This document shows, piece by piece, positions 8,007-16,122 of a stretch of 64,000 bases of DNA; the first letter of the stretch is position 1; each line of letters opens with the position of its first letter. The notes beneath the pieces are model-generated. The model saw only the letters and a list, made by a program, of their open reading frames with translations, made no database searches and had not been told where the DNA came from. The stretch lies in NCBI RefSeq assembly GCF_030151085.1, contig NZ_JASLER010000040.1, positions 33,946 to 97,945 of the forward strand, written 5' to 3'. A program made the position numbers and the translations under genes. This DNA comes from Bacteroides sp. (GTDB lineage Bacteria; Bacteroidota; Bacteroidia; Bacteroidales; Bacteroidaceae).

Positions 8007-8753
8007 TCAGAGAACTGCTAACCGGGAAATGAAGTGCTTCACTCTTTCCCGGTAAGCATCTCCAATAGGCACATCTTTCTTCTCAATCTCCAAGGTATTA
8101 CGGCTAATTGCACTAATACAATCCTTACGGACAATAAACGAACGATGCACACGGATAAACTCATCCGAAGGGAGCTTCTCCTCCATATATTTCATACTGC
8201 ACAAAGTGAGAATAGGCTTAGAAATTCCTTTATAGTAAATCTTGACATAATCTCCCAAACCTTCTATATAGTTGATCTGGTCTAAGTCCAACCGCATGAT
8301 ACGACTATCCGATTTCATAAAAATGACTCTCGAACTTTCCTCTGCAGCTTCCTGCTTCTTTAACTCAGAAATATTCATTTCCTGCAAAGCAAACCAGCGT
8401 GCAGCCTTATTCACTGATTGGAAAAAGGTAGAGAATCCAACATCACCCGTCAGATAATCCAAAGCATCCAAACGGAAACACTCAGCAGCATATTGATCGG
8501 TATCTGCTATAAAAATGACACGGGTAGGCAAGGATAGCAGCCTACTGAAATCCATTCCATTAATTCCACCTTCTTCTACCGGATAGATGCCCACAAAGTA
8601 GACTTCTACTTTCGATTCATAATAATCCTTCAATGCCACAAGGGGATTATTGTATTTTCCACATAAAGTGAGAAAAGGGACTTTGGCAATATATTCCGCC
8701 AACTTTTCGGTCATTTCCGGATCTGCATGTAAAATAGCACAATTCAAACTCAT
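8007..8753 (-). CDS. LytTR DNA-binding protein with degenerate receiver domain
   Basis: A 248-residue protein with an N-terminal receiver-like fold (residues 1-125) and a C-terminal LytTR DNA-binding domain (about 150-245, 'INYIEGLGDYVKIY', 'FIRVHRSFIVRK'). The receiver lacks the phospho-accepting Asp: the FLDIxMP motif is FVGIYP with Gly55 at the Asp position, and the conserved Lys is also lost (YLTGDV in place of YLLKP). It is therefore probably not controlled by phosphorylation. The start at 8753 is chosen because the fold begins at SLNCAILHADPEM and a -7 box (TAATTTTG, 8823-8816) lies upstream; the frame reaches further to 8813 but would pass close to that box. No kinase gene is adjacent. 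Confidence 0.8.
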   Translation of the reverse strand: MSLNCAILHADPEMTEKLAEYIAKVPFLTLCGKYNNPLVALKDYYESKVEVYFVGIYPVEEGGINGMDFSRLLSLPTRVIFIADTDQYAAECFRLDALDYLTGDVGFSTFFQSVNKAARWFALQEMNISELKKQEAAEESSRVIFMKSDSRIMRLDLDQINYIEGLGDYVKIYYKGISKPILTLCSMKYMEEKLPSDEFIRVHRSFIVRKDCISAISRNTLEIEKKDVPIGDAYRERVKHFISRLAVL

Positions 8754-8844
8754 AGTCGTTCCTTTCTTTTGCAAAATGGACGCACCCATCTCCAAAAGAC
8801 TGCAAAAGGACAATGCAAAATTAAGATTTCTTTATAGTGATGAG

Positions 8845-9246
8845 CTATTTGTTAACAGGTATCTTCTCTTCAAGCAACCTGATAAACTCTTCTTCCTTAA
8901 CCGGAAGTAAACCTTTATACTTATCTTTGCCGTATTTTATCAATACATAATGCATGATTGCAAACTTACCTATCTTCATGGAACAAGCACGCTCAACCGA
9001 AGTAATGTCTTTCAAAAGTATCTCTTTACTTCGGGAGAATCGCCCAAAGAATAAAATCAATTTTCCATCAGGGGTTATAGTATAAGTAGTATGAATCAAC
9101 CTTTCAATATTGACTACGAGCAAAAGCATAAAGATAACAGCCAATATTATTTGCTTCTCCCAAAGGTTATAAAAAGTAAGAGCTCCTGCCAGAACCAGGA
9201 ACAAATACTGTCCCCCCGCTATGCGTGCATGAAAGATTCTATTCAT
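8845..9246 (-). CDS. PH-domain-like membrane protein
   Basis: A 133-residue protein with two closely spaced hydrophobic segments (~10-50) and a C-terminal PH-like domain (TYTITPDGKLILFFGRFSRS, then LLKDITSVERACS), as in the bacterial bPH/YokE-type domain that follows a membrane hairpin. The ATG at 9246 is preferred over the longer frame to 9297, which begins with a poorly conserved polar extension. The function of these proteins is not established. It lies 91 nt upstream of the LytTR gene on the same strand. Confidence 0.6.
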   Translation of the reverse strand: MNRIFHARIAGGQYLFLVLAGALTFYNLWEKQIILAVIFMLLLVVNIERLIHTTYTITPDGKLILFFGRFSRSKEILLKDITSVERACSMKIGKFAIMHYVLIKYGKDKYKGLLPVKEEEFIRLLEEKIPVNK

Positions 9247-9456
9247 TTCTTCAGATTTTGCCGCTAAGGTAGATGTTTTTGTGGAATGTATTGCCAAAAT
9301 AGACTCTTCAATATGACAAATTCAAAAAAAAGTCCGGTATATATCATGAGAACATCAGTATACAATCCGATATACAACCGCCCTCAGGCCCTTGTAGCGG
9401 TGTTTCATGTCTACAAAAAACGATCTACTTATTACTTACATTATTTTTAGATGTCA

Positions 9457-9464
9457 TATCTTTG
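9457..9464 (+). promoter_or_regulatory. Promoter -7 box for the TPR/HTH regulator gene
   Basis: TATCTTTG fits TAnnTTTG exactly. Because it lies inside the longest open frame (from 9451), it argues that translation starts at the downstream ATG at 9490, which is followed by a proper lipoprotein signal. Confidence 0.55.
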
Positions 9465-9489
9465 CCTTAAAACAAACGAATCACAATCT

Positions 9490-11406
9490 ATGGTTATAAA
9501 AGTCTTTCCAATTTTACTTTTATTTTTAGCAAGTGCTTGCACAACAAAGTCTACTTCTTCTAAAAATTCCGAAGCCATGCAGTGGGAACAGACTTTAGCA
9601 CAACTCACCATTTTACAAAAAGAAGGAAAAACTCAGGAAGGCATTGCATTAACCCGTCAACAACTCCCCCTACTTTTGCAAGTTGCACAGAATACTAATC
9701 AAAACGATTCACTAATTCGACAGATAAATAATTTGCTTAGACTATGCCACTACTTTTATCAAAAACCAGAGTACGTCAAAGAAGGAGTTTTATATTTGGA
9801 CAGCCTCAACCAAAACCCTTTTCTAAAAAAATATTGCCAACATGAATTGTTGTCGTGTAGAGCAAGCTTACACCAATTCATCGGAGAAAACCAAGAAGCT
9901 GTCCGTCTGGCAGATAAGTATCTCCGACTTCCACCCAATCCCGACGCTAGTTCATTTCTTCGCCAAGCTGAAGGTATCAGTGGGGTATATGTCTATTCAG
10001 GAAATGATCTTCCCAAGGCCATCAGCCTGCTAGAAAAGGCAGTAGATGCCTATCGGAAAGGAGCCAAATATTCCAATATGACTTTGCTTATGTCGCGCCT
10101 AGGTGTCTACTATCGACTTACTGGTGAATATGAGAAAGCAATAGCTATAAATCAGGAAGCCATTGCCAATTACAACGATAGTATACATCCTAGAAACGTA
10201 GTAATTGCCTATGGCGAACAAGCCAATCTGTATGCCGACTTAGGCATGTACGACCACGCACTTCAAATGAACCGGAAAGCACAATACTACTCCATGTTAA
10301 AGGATAGTTTCGGATTAGGTGACGTATATCGCTACCGCGCACTTATTTTCCGGGAGATCGGAAATAAAGATTCTACATGGTACTATCTTAATATAGCAGA
10401 AAAGATTTCTGCTCTGCAAATGAGCTATAAAGGTGTATTTATAAACAGAGTATTGAAAGCGGAAGTGTATCTGGATGATCCTGACTCCACACAAAAAGCC
10501 TTGCAAATAGCTTTAAGTGTATGTCCGGATAGTACTCGTGTGCCTCAATGGGCCAAATACCAACTCGACCTTCAATTAGGAAGTGCCCTACTGAAAACCG
10601 GACAGGAAGAAAAAGGAATACCTCTTATAGAAAAAGCCGCACAGAGGCTAACGGATATGGACATGCCCGAAGGTCATATCGGCGCCAAGACTCTTATGAA
10701 CTATTACCTTAAGAAAGGAATGAACGATGCTTTCGTCCGCAGCTATATTCTTAACCATAAAATGGCGGACTCCTTGCAAGATGTAGAGAAAGTACGTGCA
10801 GTTGCTGCCGCTAATATCCGATTTGATACCCAACAAAAGGAAAAAGAAAACAAACTCCTTTCGGCACAAGTGAACCTACAACAACAGCAACTATTCTACA
10901 ATATATGTATTTCTATTGTACTGTTACTATTGCTCATCACTTTCATAGCTTACTTTATAAATCGCAGAAAAGCCCACCGGCTACTGATAGAAAACAACAA
11001 ACGGGAAATACAAAAGCTCATAACCCGACAGCAGGATTTGAATCGCCGCAACGAACAACTGACAGAGCAGATAGAGCAAGCTATGGCAAGTAATAATATC
11101 AATACCATCCGGCAATTAACCGGTCAAAACTTACTTAGTAAAGAGGACGAAAATGAATTCCGGCAATCATTTGCTACTATTTATCCTTCTTATCTGCCTA
11201 ATCTACGCGAACATTACCCCCAACTGACGCGTAATGAAGAATTGCTGGCTATGCTTATCTGCATGAATCAAAGCACAGATGAGATAGCTCTGATTATGGG
11301 TATAAACCGTAATAGCGTCAATGTAGTTCGCTCGCGCATGCGCAAGAATATGGAACTGGCAAAAGAGGAGTCCTTAGATGAGGTAATAAAACAGTACTTA
11401 CCCTAA
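9490..11406 (+). CDS. Membrane TPR protein with C-terminal LuxR-like HTH
   Basis: A 638-residue one-component regulator architecture common in Bacteroidetes. It has a lipoprotein-type signal (lipobox LASAC, Cys17), a long tetratricopeptide region (~40-440, for example 'GEYEKAIAINQEAIANY', 'GMYDHALQMNRKAQYY'), a coiled coil, a single membrane span (~468-492, NICISIVLLLLLITFIAYFI), then a second coiled coil. The C-terminal helix-turn-helix is at ~579-630 (NEELLAMLICMNQSTDEIAL, then INRNSVNVVRSRMRKNM). The TPR part would sense a periplasmic partner while the HTH remains in the cytoplasm. It is followed by nadB in its own transcription unit. Which genes it controls is not evident. Confidence 0.75.
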   Translation: MVIKVFPILLLFLASACTTKSTSSKNSEAMQWEQTLAQLTILQKEGKTQEGIALTRQQLPLLLQVAQNTNQNDSLIRQINNLLRLCHYFYQKPEYVKEGVLYLDSLNQNPFLKKYCQHELLSCRASLHQFIGENQEAVRLADKYLRLPPNPDASSFLRQAEGISGVYVYSGNDLPKAISLLEKAVDAYRKGAKYSNMTLLMSRLGVYYRLTGEYEKAIAINQEAIANYNDSIHPRNVVIAYGEQANLYADLGMYDHALQMNRKAQYYSMLKDSFGLGDVYRYRALIFREIGNKDSTWYYLNIAEKISALQMSYKGVFINRVLKAEVYLDDPDSTQKALQIALSVCPDSTRVPQWAKYQLDLQLGSALLKTGQEEKGIPLIEKAAQRLTDMDMPEGHIGAKTLMNYYLKKGMNDAFVRSYILNHKMADSLQDVEKVRAVAAANIRFDTQQKEKENKLLSAQVNLQQQQLFYNICISIVLLLLLITFIAYFINRRKAHRLLIENNKREIQKLITRQQDLNRRNEQLTEQIEQAMASNNINTIRQLTGQNLLSKEDENEFRQSFATIYPSYLPNLREHYPQLTRNEELLAMLICMNQSTDEIALIMGINRNSVNVVRSRMRKNMELAKEESLDEVIKQYLP

Positions 11407-11424
11407 TAAAATAAGCGTGCTTAT

Positions 11425-11455
11425 TTTGTGCTACGTTTGGTTTACACTATCTTTG
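11425..11455 (+). promoter_or_regulatory. Consensus promoter of nadB
   Basis: TTTG (11425-11428), exactly 19 nt, then TATCTTTG (11448-11455). This is a full match to the Bacteroides housekeeping promoter, with the nadB ATG 23 nt downstream. Confidence 0.75.
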
Positions 11456-11477
11456 CGGTGTTAAACATACAAATCTT

Positions 11478-13049
11478 ATGGTAAGAAAGTTCGATTTCCT
11501 CGTTATCGGCTCCGGACTCGCCGGTATGAGCTTTGCGTTAAAAGTAGCGCAAAAGGGGACTGTAGCCCTTGTTTGTAAAGCCGGCTTGGAAGAGTCAAAT
11601 ACCTATTTTGCACAAGGAGGTATTGCCTCTGTCACCAACCTGACCGTAGACAATTTCGAGAAGCATATTGAAGACACCATGATAGCAGGCGACTGGATTA
11701 GTGACCGTGAAGCCGTGGAAAAAGTAGTATGCAATGCTCCTGAACAAATCAATGAACTCATTAAATGGGGAGTAAATTTCGATAAGAAAGAAAACGGAGA
11801 ATTCGACCTCCATAAGGAAGGCGGACACTCTGAATTCCGTATCCTTCATCACAAAGACAATACGGGAGCTGAGATACAAACCAGTCTGATTGAGGCAGTA
11901 AAGCAGCATCCCAACATTACCGTATTCACCAACTTCTTTGCAGTAGAAATCATTACCCAGCATCATCTGGGCATCATTGTAACCCGATATACTCCCGGCA
12001 TAAAATGTTACGGAGCATACGTGCTGAACGAAGCAACCGGTGAAGTAGATACATTCCTCTCCAAACTGACTATTATGGCAACAGGAGGTTGTGAAGCTGT
12101 ATATCGTAACACTACAAACCCATTGGTTGCTACAGGCGATGGCATAGCTATGGTCTATCGCGCCAAAGGTGCTGTGAAAGATATGGAATTTATCCAGTTC
12201 CATCCTACCGCTCTCTACAATCCGGGTGACCGTCCTTGTTTCCTCATCACCGAAGCCATGCGTGGATATGGCGGAGTACTACGTACTATGGATGGCAAAG
12301 AGTTCATGCAAAAATACGATTCACGTCTCTCACTGGCTCCTCGCGATATCGTGGCACGTGCCATAGATAATGAAATGAAGCTACGTGGTGACGAACATGT
12401 TTACCTGGACGTTACGCACAAAGACCCGGAAGAAACTAAGAAACACTTCCCCAATATCTACAAGAAGTGTCTCAGCATAGGCATTGATATTACTAAAGAT
12501 TATATTCCGGTAGCTCCTGCTGCACACTATCTGTGCGGAGGCATTAAGGTTGACCTAGACGGTCAGTCAAGCATACGCCGTTTGTACGCCATCGGCGAAT
12601 GTTCATGCACAGGTCTGCATGGAGGCAACCGTTTAGCTTCCAATTCCCTGATTGAGGCCGTGGTTTATGCTGATTCTGCTGCCAAACATGCCCTGAGTGT
12701 ATTGGAACGTTATGACTTCAATGAGGATATTCCCGAATGGAACGAAGAAGGTACCATCTCCAACGAAGAACGTGTATTGATAACACAAAGTATGAAAGAG
12801 GTGAATCAGATTATGGAAGCATACGTAGGAATTGTACGTAGCAATACTCGTCTCACCCGTGCCTGGAACCGCCTGGATATTATTTATGAAGAGACTGAAA
12901 AGTTATTCAAGAGTAGTAAAGCCACACGTGAACTCTGCGAATTACGTAATATGATTAACGTAGGTTATCTGATTACCCGCCAAGCAATGGAACGTAAAGA
13001 GAGCCGTGGATTGCATTACACCCTTGATTATCCTCACGCAAAAAAATAA
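11478..13049 (+). CDS. nadB: L-aspartate oxidase
   Basis: A 523-residue FAD enzyme that oxidises L-aspartate to iminoaspartate, the first step of de novo NAD+ synthesis together with quinolinate synthase. The N-terminal FAD-binding motif VIGSGLAGMSFAL, the conserved ESNTYFAQGGIA, HSEFRILHHKDNTGAEI and the 'ALHGANRLASNSLLE'-like GLHGGNRLASNSLIEA motif all fit the NadB/fumarate reductase flavoprotein family, and its length matches that of NadB. It is a single gene with its own promoter and terminator; no nadA or nadC is adjacent. Confidence 0.93.
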   Translation: MVRKFDFLVIGSGLAGMSFALKVAQKGTVALVCKAGLEESNTYFAQGGIASVTNLTVDNFEKHIEDTMIAGDWISDREAVEKVVCNAPEQINELIKWGVNFDKKENGEFDLHKEGGHSEFRILHHKDNTGAEIQTSLIEAVKQHPNITVFTNFFAVEIITQHHLGIIVTRYTPGIKCYGAYVLNEATGEVDTFLSKLTIMATGGCEAVYRNTTNPLVATGDGIAMVYRAKGAVKDMEFIQFHPTALYNPGDRPCFLITEAMRGYGGVLRTMDGKEFMQKYDSRLSLAPRDIVARAIDNEMKLRGDEHVYLDVTHKDPEETKKHFPNIYKKCLSIGIDITKDYIPVAPAAHYLCGGIKVDLDGQSSIRRLYAIGECSCTGLHGGNRLASNSLIEAVVYADSAAKHALSVLERYDFNEDIPEWNEEGTISNEERVLITQSMKEVNQIMEAYVGIVRSNTRLTRAWNRLDIIYEETEKLFKSSKATRELCELRNMINVGYLITRQAMERKESRGLHYTLDYPHAKK

Positions 13050-13070
13050 CCTCCCCATATAAAAGAAATA

Positions 13071-13120
13071 TAAGGTGATAAGAAGCTTCATACACTTCTT
13101 ATCACCTTATTCTTTTTTTC
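13071..13120 (+). terminator. Rho-independent terminator of nadB
   Basis: A perfect 15-bp stem (13071-13085 with 13095-13109, TAAGGTGATAAGAAG) and a 9-nt loop are followed by TTCTTTTTTTC. It lies 21 nt past the nadB stop. Confidence 0.9.
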
Positions 13121-13555
13121 AAACATTATATTCCATAATTAGAATTCCGTTTGCTTATCTGTTTCGCTCATCATGATGATATATTAAACTTGAATACTAA
13201 AGACTATTAAGGCATAAAGCGATACTAAAAGGTATTTTATCACCTTTTTTCCTCCAATACCATCCATTTTTTAATTGTTCTATTGCAACCAATCATTATC
13301 CATTATTAGGAGAGACTCACTTTTTTACACAATTACAACCTGATAATAAGAAAGATACAATTCTATATATTAAATTGTATATTGCCTAATTTCAAGCATT
13401 ACTAATATTTTATGCAATTTTGTAGCATCAAAAAACAAGTTTATTCCTTTCAATTGAGACGATTTACTCTTTAAATAAATGTAAAATTGGAAAGAACACT
13501 CTTAGTCATCATCTGGTGAAACATACATAAAAGATAACAAACAAATAACAAATTT
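13121..13555. other. Long AT-rich leader/promoter region of the fimbrial operon
   Basis: There are 435 nt without a gene. It holds a weak hairpin with a T tract (AAAAGGT 13227-13233 with ACCTTTT 13242-13248) and a 7-bp inverted repeat around TACAATT/AATTGTA near 13360-13380. A loose -7-like box (CAATTTTG, 13425-13432) is also visible. There is no exact TAnnTTTG element and there are no paired inverted repeats that would suggest an invertible promoter. The long 5' region suggests leader-mediated or activator-dependent control of the pilus genes (inference). Confidence 0.4.
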
Positions 13556-14128
13556 ATGATTAAAAGAAAAGGAATCATTGTCCTTATCGGACTATTATGT
13601 TCCTTCAGTGCGTATGGGCAAAAGGCAGCACTAAAAACCAATCTGGTTGCAGATGCCACCACTACAATTAACCTCGCCGCTGAATTCGGTCTGAAGCCTA
13701 AAACGACCTTAGACATTTACTTCAATTACAATCCTTGGTCTTTGGGAAACAACAAGTCCTTCAAGCATGTACTCATTCAACCCGAATACCGTTTTTGGCT
13801 CTGCGAGCGCTTTAGCGGTTCTTTTTTTGGTGTGCATGCACATGCAGGTATCTTCAATGCAGGAGGTGTACACATGCCCTTCGGAATGTGGAATAAACTG
13901 CAAGATTATCGTTATGAGGGTGAGTTTATCGGAGCAGGCATATCTTATGGTTATCAATGGGTCATCAACAAGCATTGGAACTTGGAAGGTAACATCGGAG
14001 TTGGCTATGCATACATAAATTATGATAAGTATAAATGCAAAACTTGTGGTAAACTACAAGAAAAGGATAAGCATAAGAATTACATTGGTCCTACGAAAGC
14101 AGCAATCAGTCTCGTCTATTTATTCTAA
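13556..14128 (+). CDS. DUF3575 domain protein (fimbrial locus)
   Basis: A 190-residue exported protein: signal peptide ending SAYGQ, then KAALKTNLVADATTTINLA and 'EFGLKPKTTLDIYFNYNPW', the DUF3575 signature. The remaining sequence forms beta strands with glycine/aromatic alternation and ends VYLF, typical of a small outer-membrane barrel. There is an odd Cys pair near the C-terminus (KCKTCGK). DUF3575 genes commonly lead fimbrillin operons in Bacteroides. It is the first gene of the nine-gene pilus cluster, followed 12 nt later by the DUF3868 gene. Confidence 0.85.
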   Translation: MIKRKGIIVLIGLLCSFSAYGQKAALKTNLVADATTTINLAAEFGLKPKTTLDIYFNYNPWSLGNNKSFKHVLIQPEYRFWLCERFSGSFFGVHAHAGIFNAGGVHMPFGMWNKLQDYRYEGEFIGAGISYGYQWVINKHWNLEGNIGVGYAYINYDKYKCKTCGKLQEKDKHKNYIGPTKAAISLVYLF

Positions 14129-14140
14129 AATCACTTCGAT

Positions 14141-15187
14141 ATGAGAAAACTATTCATTATAAGTGCTTTGCTCTTTAGCTGTATGCTCAAGGCGCAGGAC
14201 ACTAACCCCAAAACAGTACGCACAGAAAATGTAAATGTACAAGTTACTCCCGACAATCTGTTGCAAGTTAACATGGACGTCGTACTCCCGGCAAAACTAA
14301 GAGTTAGTTCCAATCAAATGATGATTTTTACACCCGTAATCCAGAATTCAGGTAAAGAAACCACCTTGACTCCTATTTATATATATGGACGTAAACGCGA
14401 AATCATCAACCAACGAAAGAACCGCATCCCACTGGAAGGCAGTGTGGTAGTGCGCCGCAACAACCGAAAAGAACAAGTTATTGAATACAAGACTACCGTT
14501 CCTTACAGTGCGTGGATGAAGGGTGCCGACGTAGCTCTGGAAGAAGACCTTTGCGGATGCGGCAACCACACAGAAGAAAACAACAGCCACCAGTTAGCAC
14601 AAGTTATCTTGCCCGAACCGCCGGCAATCATTGACCAACCGCTTGTAGTCGAGGCCACTCAACCCGCCAAAGAGAAACAATCACGCCGCCGGGTATACGA
14701 GGGAAAAGCATTTATTGACTTCCCGGTAAACAAAACAGTTATTTATCCCCGTTATCGCAAGAATCCGGAAGAATTGGCACGTATAGACAGTACGCTTACC
14801 TTGATAGGTATCGAAAACATCTCACGAATTACCCTTCATGGATATGCTTCGCCCGAAAGTCCTTACGCTCACAATAGTTCTCTGGCCAAAGGCCGTACAC
14901 AGGCTTTGAAGCAGCATATCATGGATAAGTATCACTTGAACGATTCCATCTTCACTGTAGAATCTACACCGGAAGATTGGGACGGGTTAATTCGCCTGGC
15001 CGAGCAATGTGACTGGACTGAGAAAGACCGTATTCTCGGAATAGCCCGTAGCGATGCCCAACCCGATGAGAAAGAAAGACAGCTTAGACGACTTGTCGAT
15101 GCTTACTTGCGTATGAGCTGGTACTGGTTCCCTGCATTGCGTCATACAGATTATCGCATAGAATTCAACGAAATTACCGAAGAATAA
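14141..15187 (+). CDS. DUF3868 protein with OmpA-like C-terminal domain
   Basis: A 348-residue protein with a signal peptide (ends MLKAQ). The N-terminal ~140 residues (VNVQVTPDNLLQVNMDVVLP, 'IYIYGRKREIINQRKN') match DUF3868. The C-terminal ~150 residues hold an OmpA-like peptidoglycan-binding domain: GKAFIDFPVNKTVIYPRYRK, then ITLHGYASPESPYAHNSSLA and KGRTQALK. It probably links the pilus assembly site to the cell wall. The stop codon overlaps the next start by 1 nt (TAATG), so expression is coupled to the anchor-like lipoprotein. Confidence 0.85.
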   Translation: MRKLFIISALLFSCMLKAQDTNPKTVRTENVNVQVTPDNLLQVNMDVVLPAKLRVSSNQMMIFTPVIQNSGKETTLTPIYIYGRKREIINQRKNRIPLEGSVVVRRNNRKEQVIEYKTTVPYSAWMKGADVALEEDLCGCGNHTEENNSHQLAQVILPEPPAIIDQPLVVEATQPAKEKQSRRRVYEGKAFIDFPVNKTVIYPRYRKNPEELARIDSTLTLIGIENISRITLHGYASPESPYAHNSSLAKGRTQALKQHIMDKYHLNDSIFTVESTPEDWDGLIRLAEQCDWTEKDRILGIARSDAQPDEKERQLRRLVDAYLRMSWYWFPALRHTDYRIEFNEITEE

Positions 15188-16080
15188 TGAAACATATTTA
15201 TAAACTCGTGTACCTTGCCCTCCCACTCCTGCTGATCTCATGTATCAAGGATGGGTTTGACAAAGAGAATTGTCCGGGCAGCCTCATCGTCATCCCCATC
15301 ATTCCCGGCGAAGAAGGAGGCGGAACAGAATTAAAAGATACCTATACTACAATCATCGATGCCAACGGCAAAGAACATATCGTAGATGCCGGAAGTGGAA
15401 AACCGATTGACTTGGATGACGGTACCTATACCATCGTTTCAGCCAAAGGCTTGAAAGATGACCAAACAAACATCAAAGGTACCACTATTAGTGTAGTTAC
15501 AAATCCCGATGGGACAGCAGGTGACCCGGGAAATCCTTCCGGAGGATACACCAATATCACCATAGGCGGTAACAACCCGGATGCTGGACAAGACGAAATA
15601 AAATTGGAAGTCCCTGTTGTGCCCCAAAGTCGCCCCTTAATCCTGAAAATCCATTTCGAAGGAGAGAATACCGCATTTATTCAATCATTAGCGGGAACAG
15701 TTAGCGGTATCGCCCTTTCTCGTGACTTGAACTACGGTTTCACCCCGGTTGACGGACAAGACCGTCATCCTGCCATCACCACCGGTTCCATAAACTATAA
15801 TTTCAGCGCTGACACTGAAACAAAAGACACTTACCAAAGCACTCGTACTTTGCTGGGTATTTGCGGCAAAAGCACGCAAACTTTCAGCTTGACAGTGAAC
15901 TATGAAGGAGACGTACAACAACCCTATACTTTCGACCTCACTTCCCAACTGGATGGTTTCCACACTAAGGATATCACTTCTCCCTGGATCATTGAAATCA
16001 CCCTGCGACTTGGAGCCGACTTCCAAGCTACTATAGAGGACTGGAAAGCCGGACCGGAAAGTTGGATGGATGCCCATTAA
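15187..16080 (+). CDS. FimB/Mfa2-like (DUF5119-type) pilus anchor lipoprotein
   Basis: A 297-residue lipoprotein (lipobox LISC, Cys19, followed by IKDGFDKENCPG, the usual start of Mfa2/FimB anchor proteins in Bacteroidales). It has two beta-sandwich-like halves; the second ends ITLRLGADFQATIEDWKAGP, the strand pattern seen at the end of fimbrillin modules. It lacks the T-R-A processing-like site found in the downstream fimbrillins, which fits a non-polymerising anchor or terminator subunit. The assignment as anchor is inference from position (before the fimbrillins) and motif. Confidence 0.7.
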   Translation: MKHIYKLVYLALPLLLISCIKDGFDKENCPGSLIVIPIIPGEEGGGTELKDTYTTIIDANGKEHIVDAGSGKPIDLDDGTYTIVSAKGLKDDQTNIKGTTISVVTNPDGTAGDPGNPSGGYTNITIGGNNPDAGQDEIKLEVPVVPQSRPLILKIHFEGENTAFIQSLAGTVSGIALSRDLNYGFTPVDGQDRHPAITTGSINYNFSADTETKDTYQSTRTLLGICGKSTQTFSLTVNYEGDVQQPYTFDLTSQLDGFHTKDITSPWIIEITLRLGADFQATIEDWKAGPESWMDAH

Positions 16081-16122
16081 ACAAAACTTCTAACTACTAA
16101 AGATTAAAATCAGACATCAGAT

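Noticed and set aside
13121..13555. Invertible promoter upstream of the fimbrial operon
   Set aside because: I looked for inverted repeats flanking a promoter, as in phase-variable Bacteroides loci; only a 7-bp local repeat and a weak hairpin were found.
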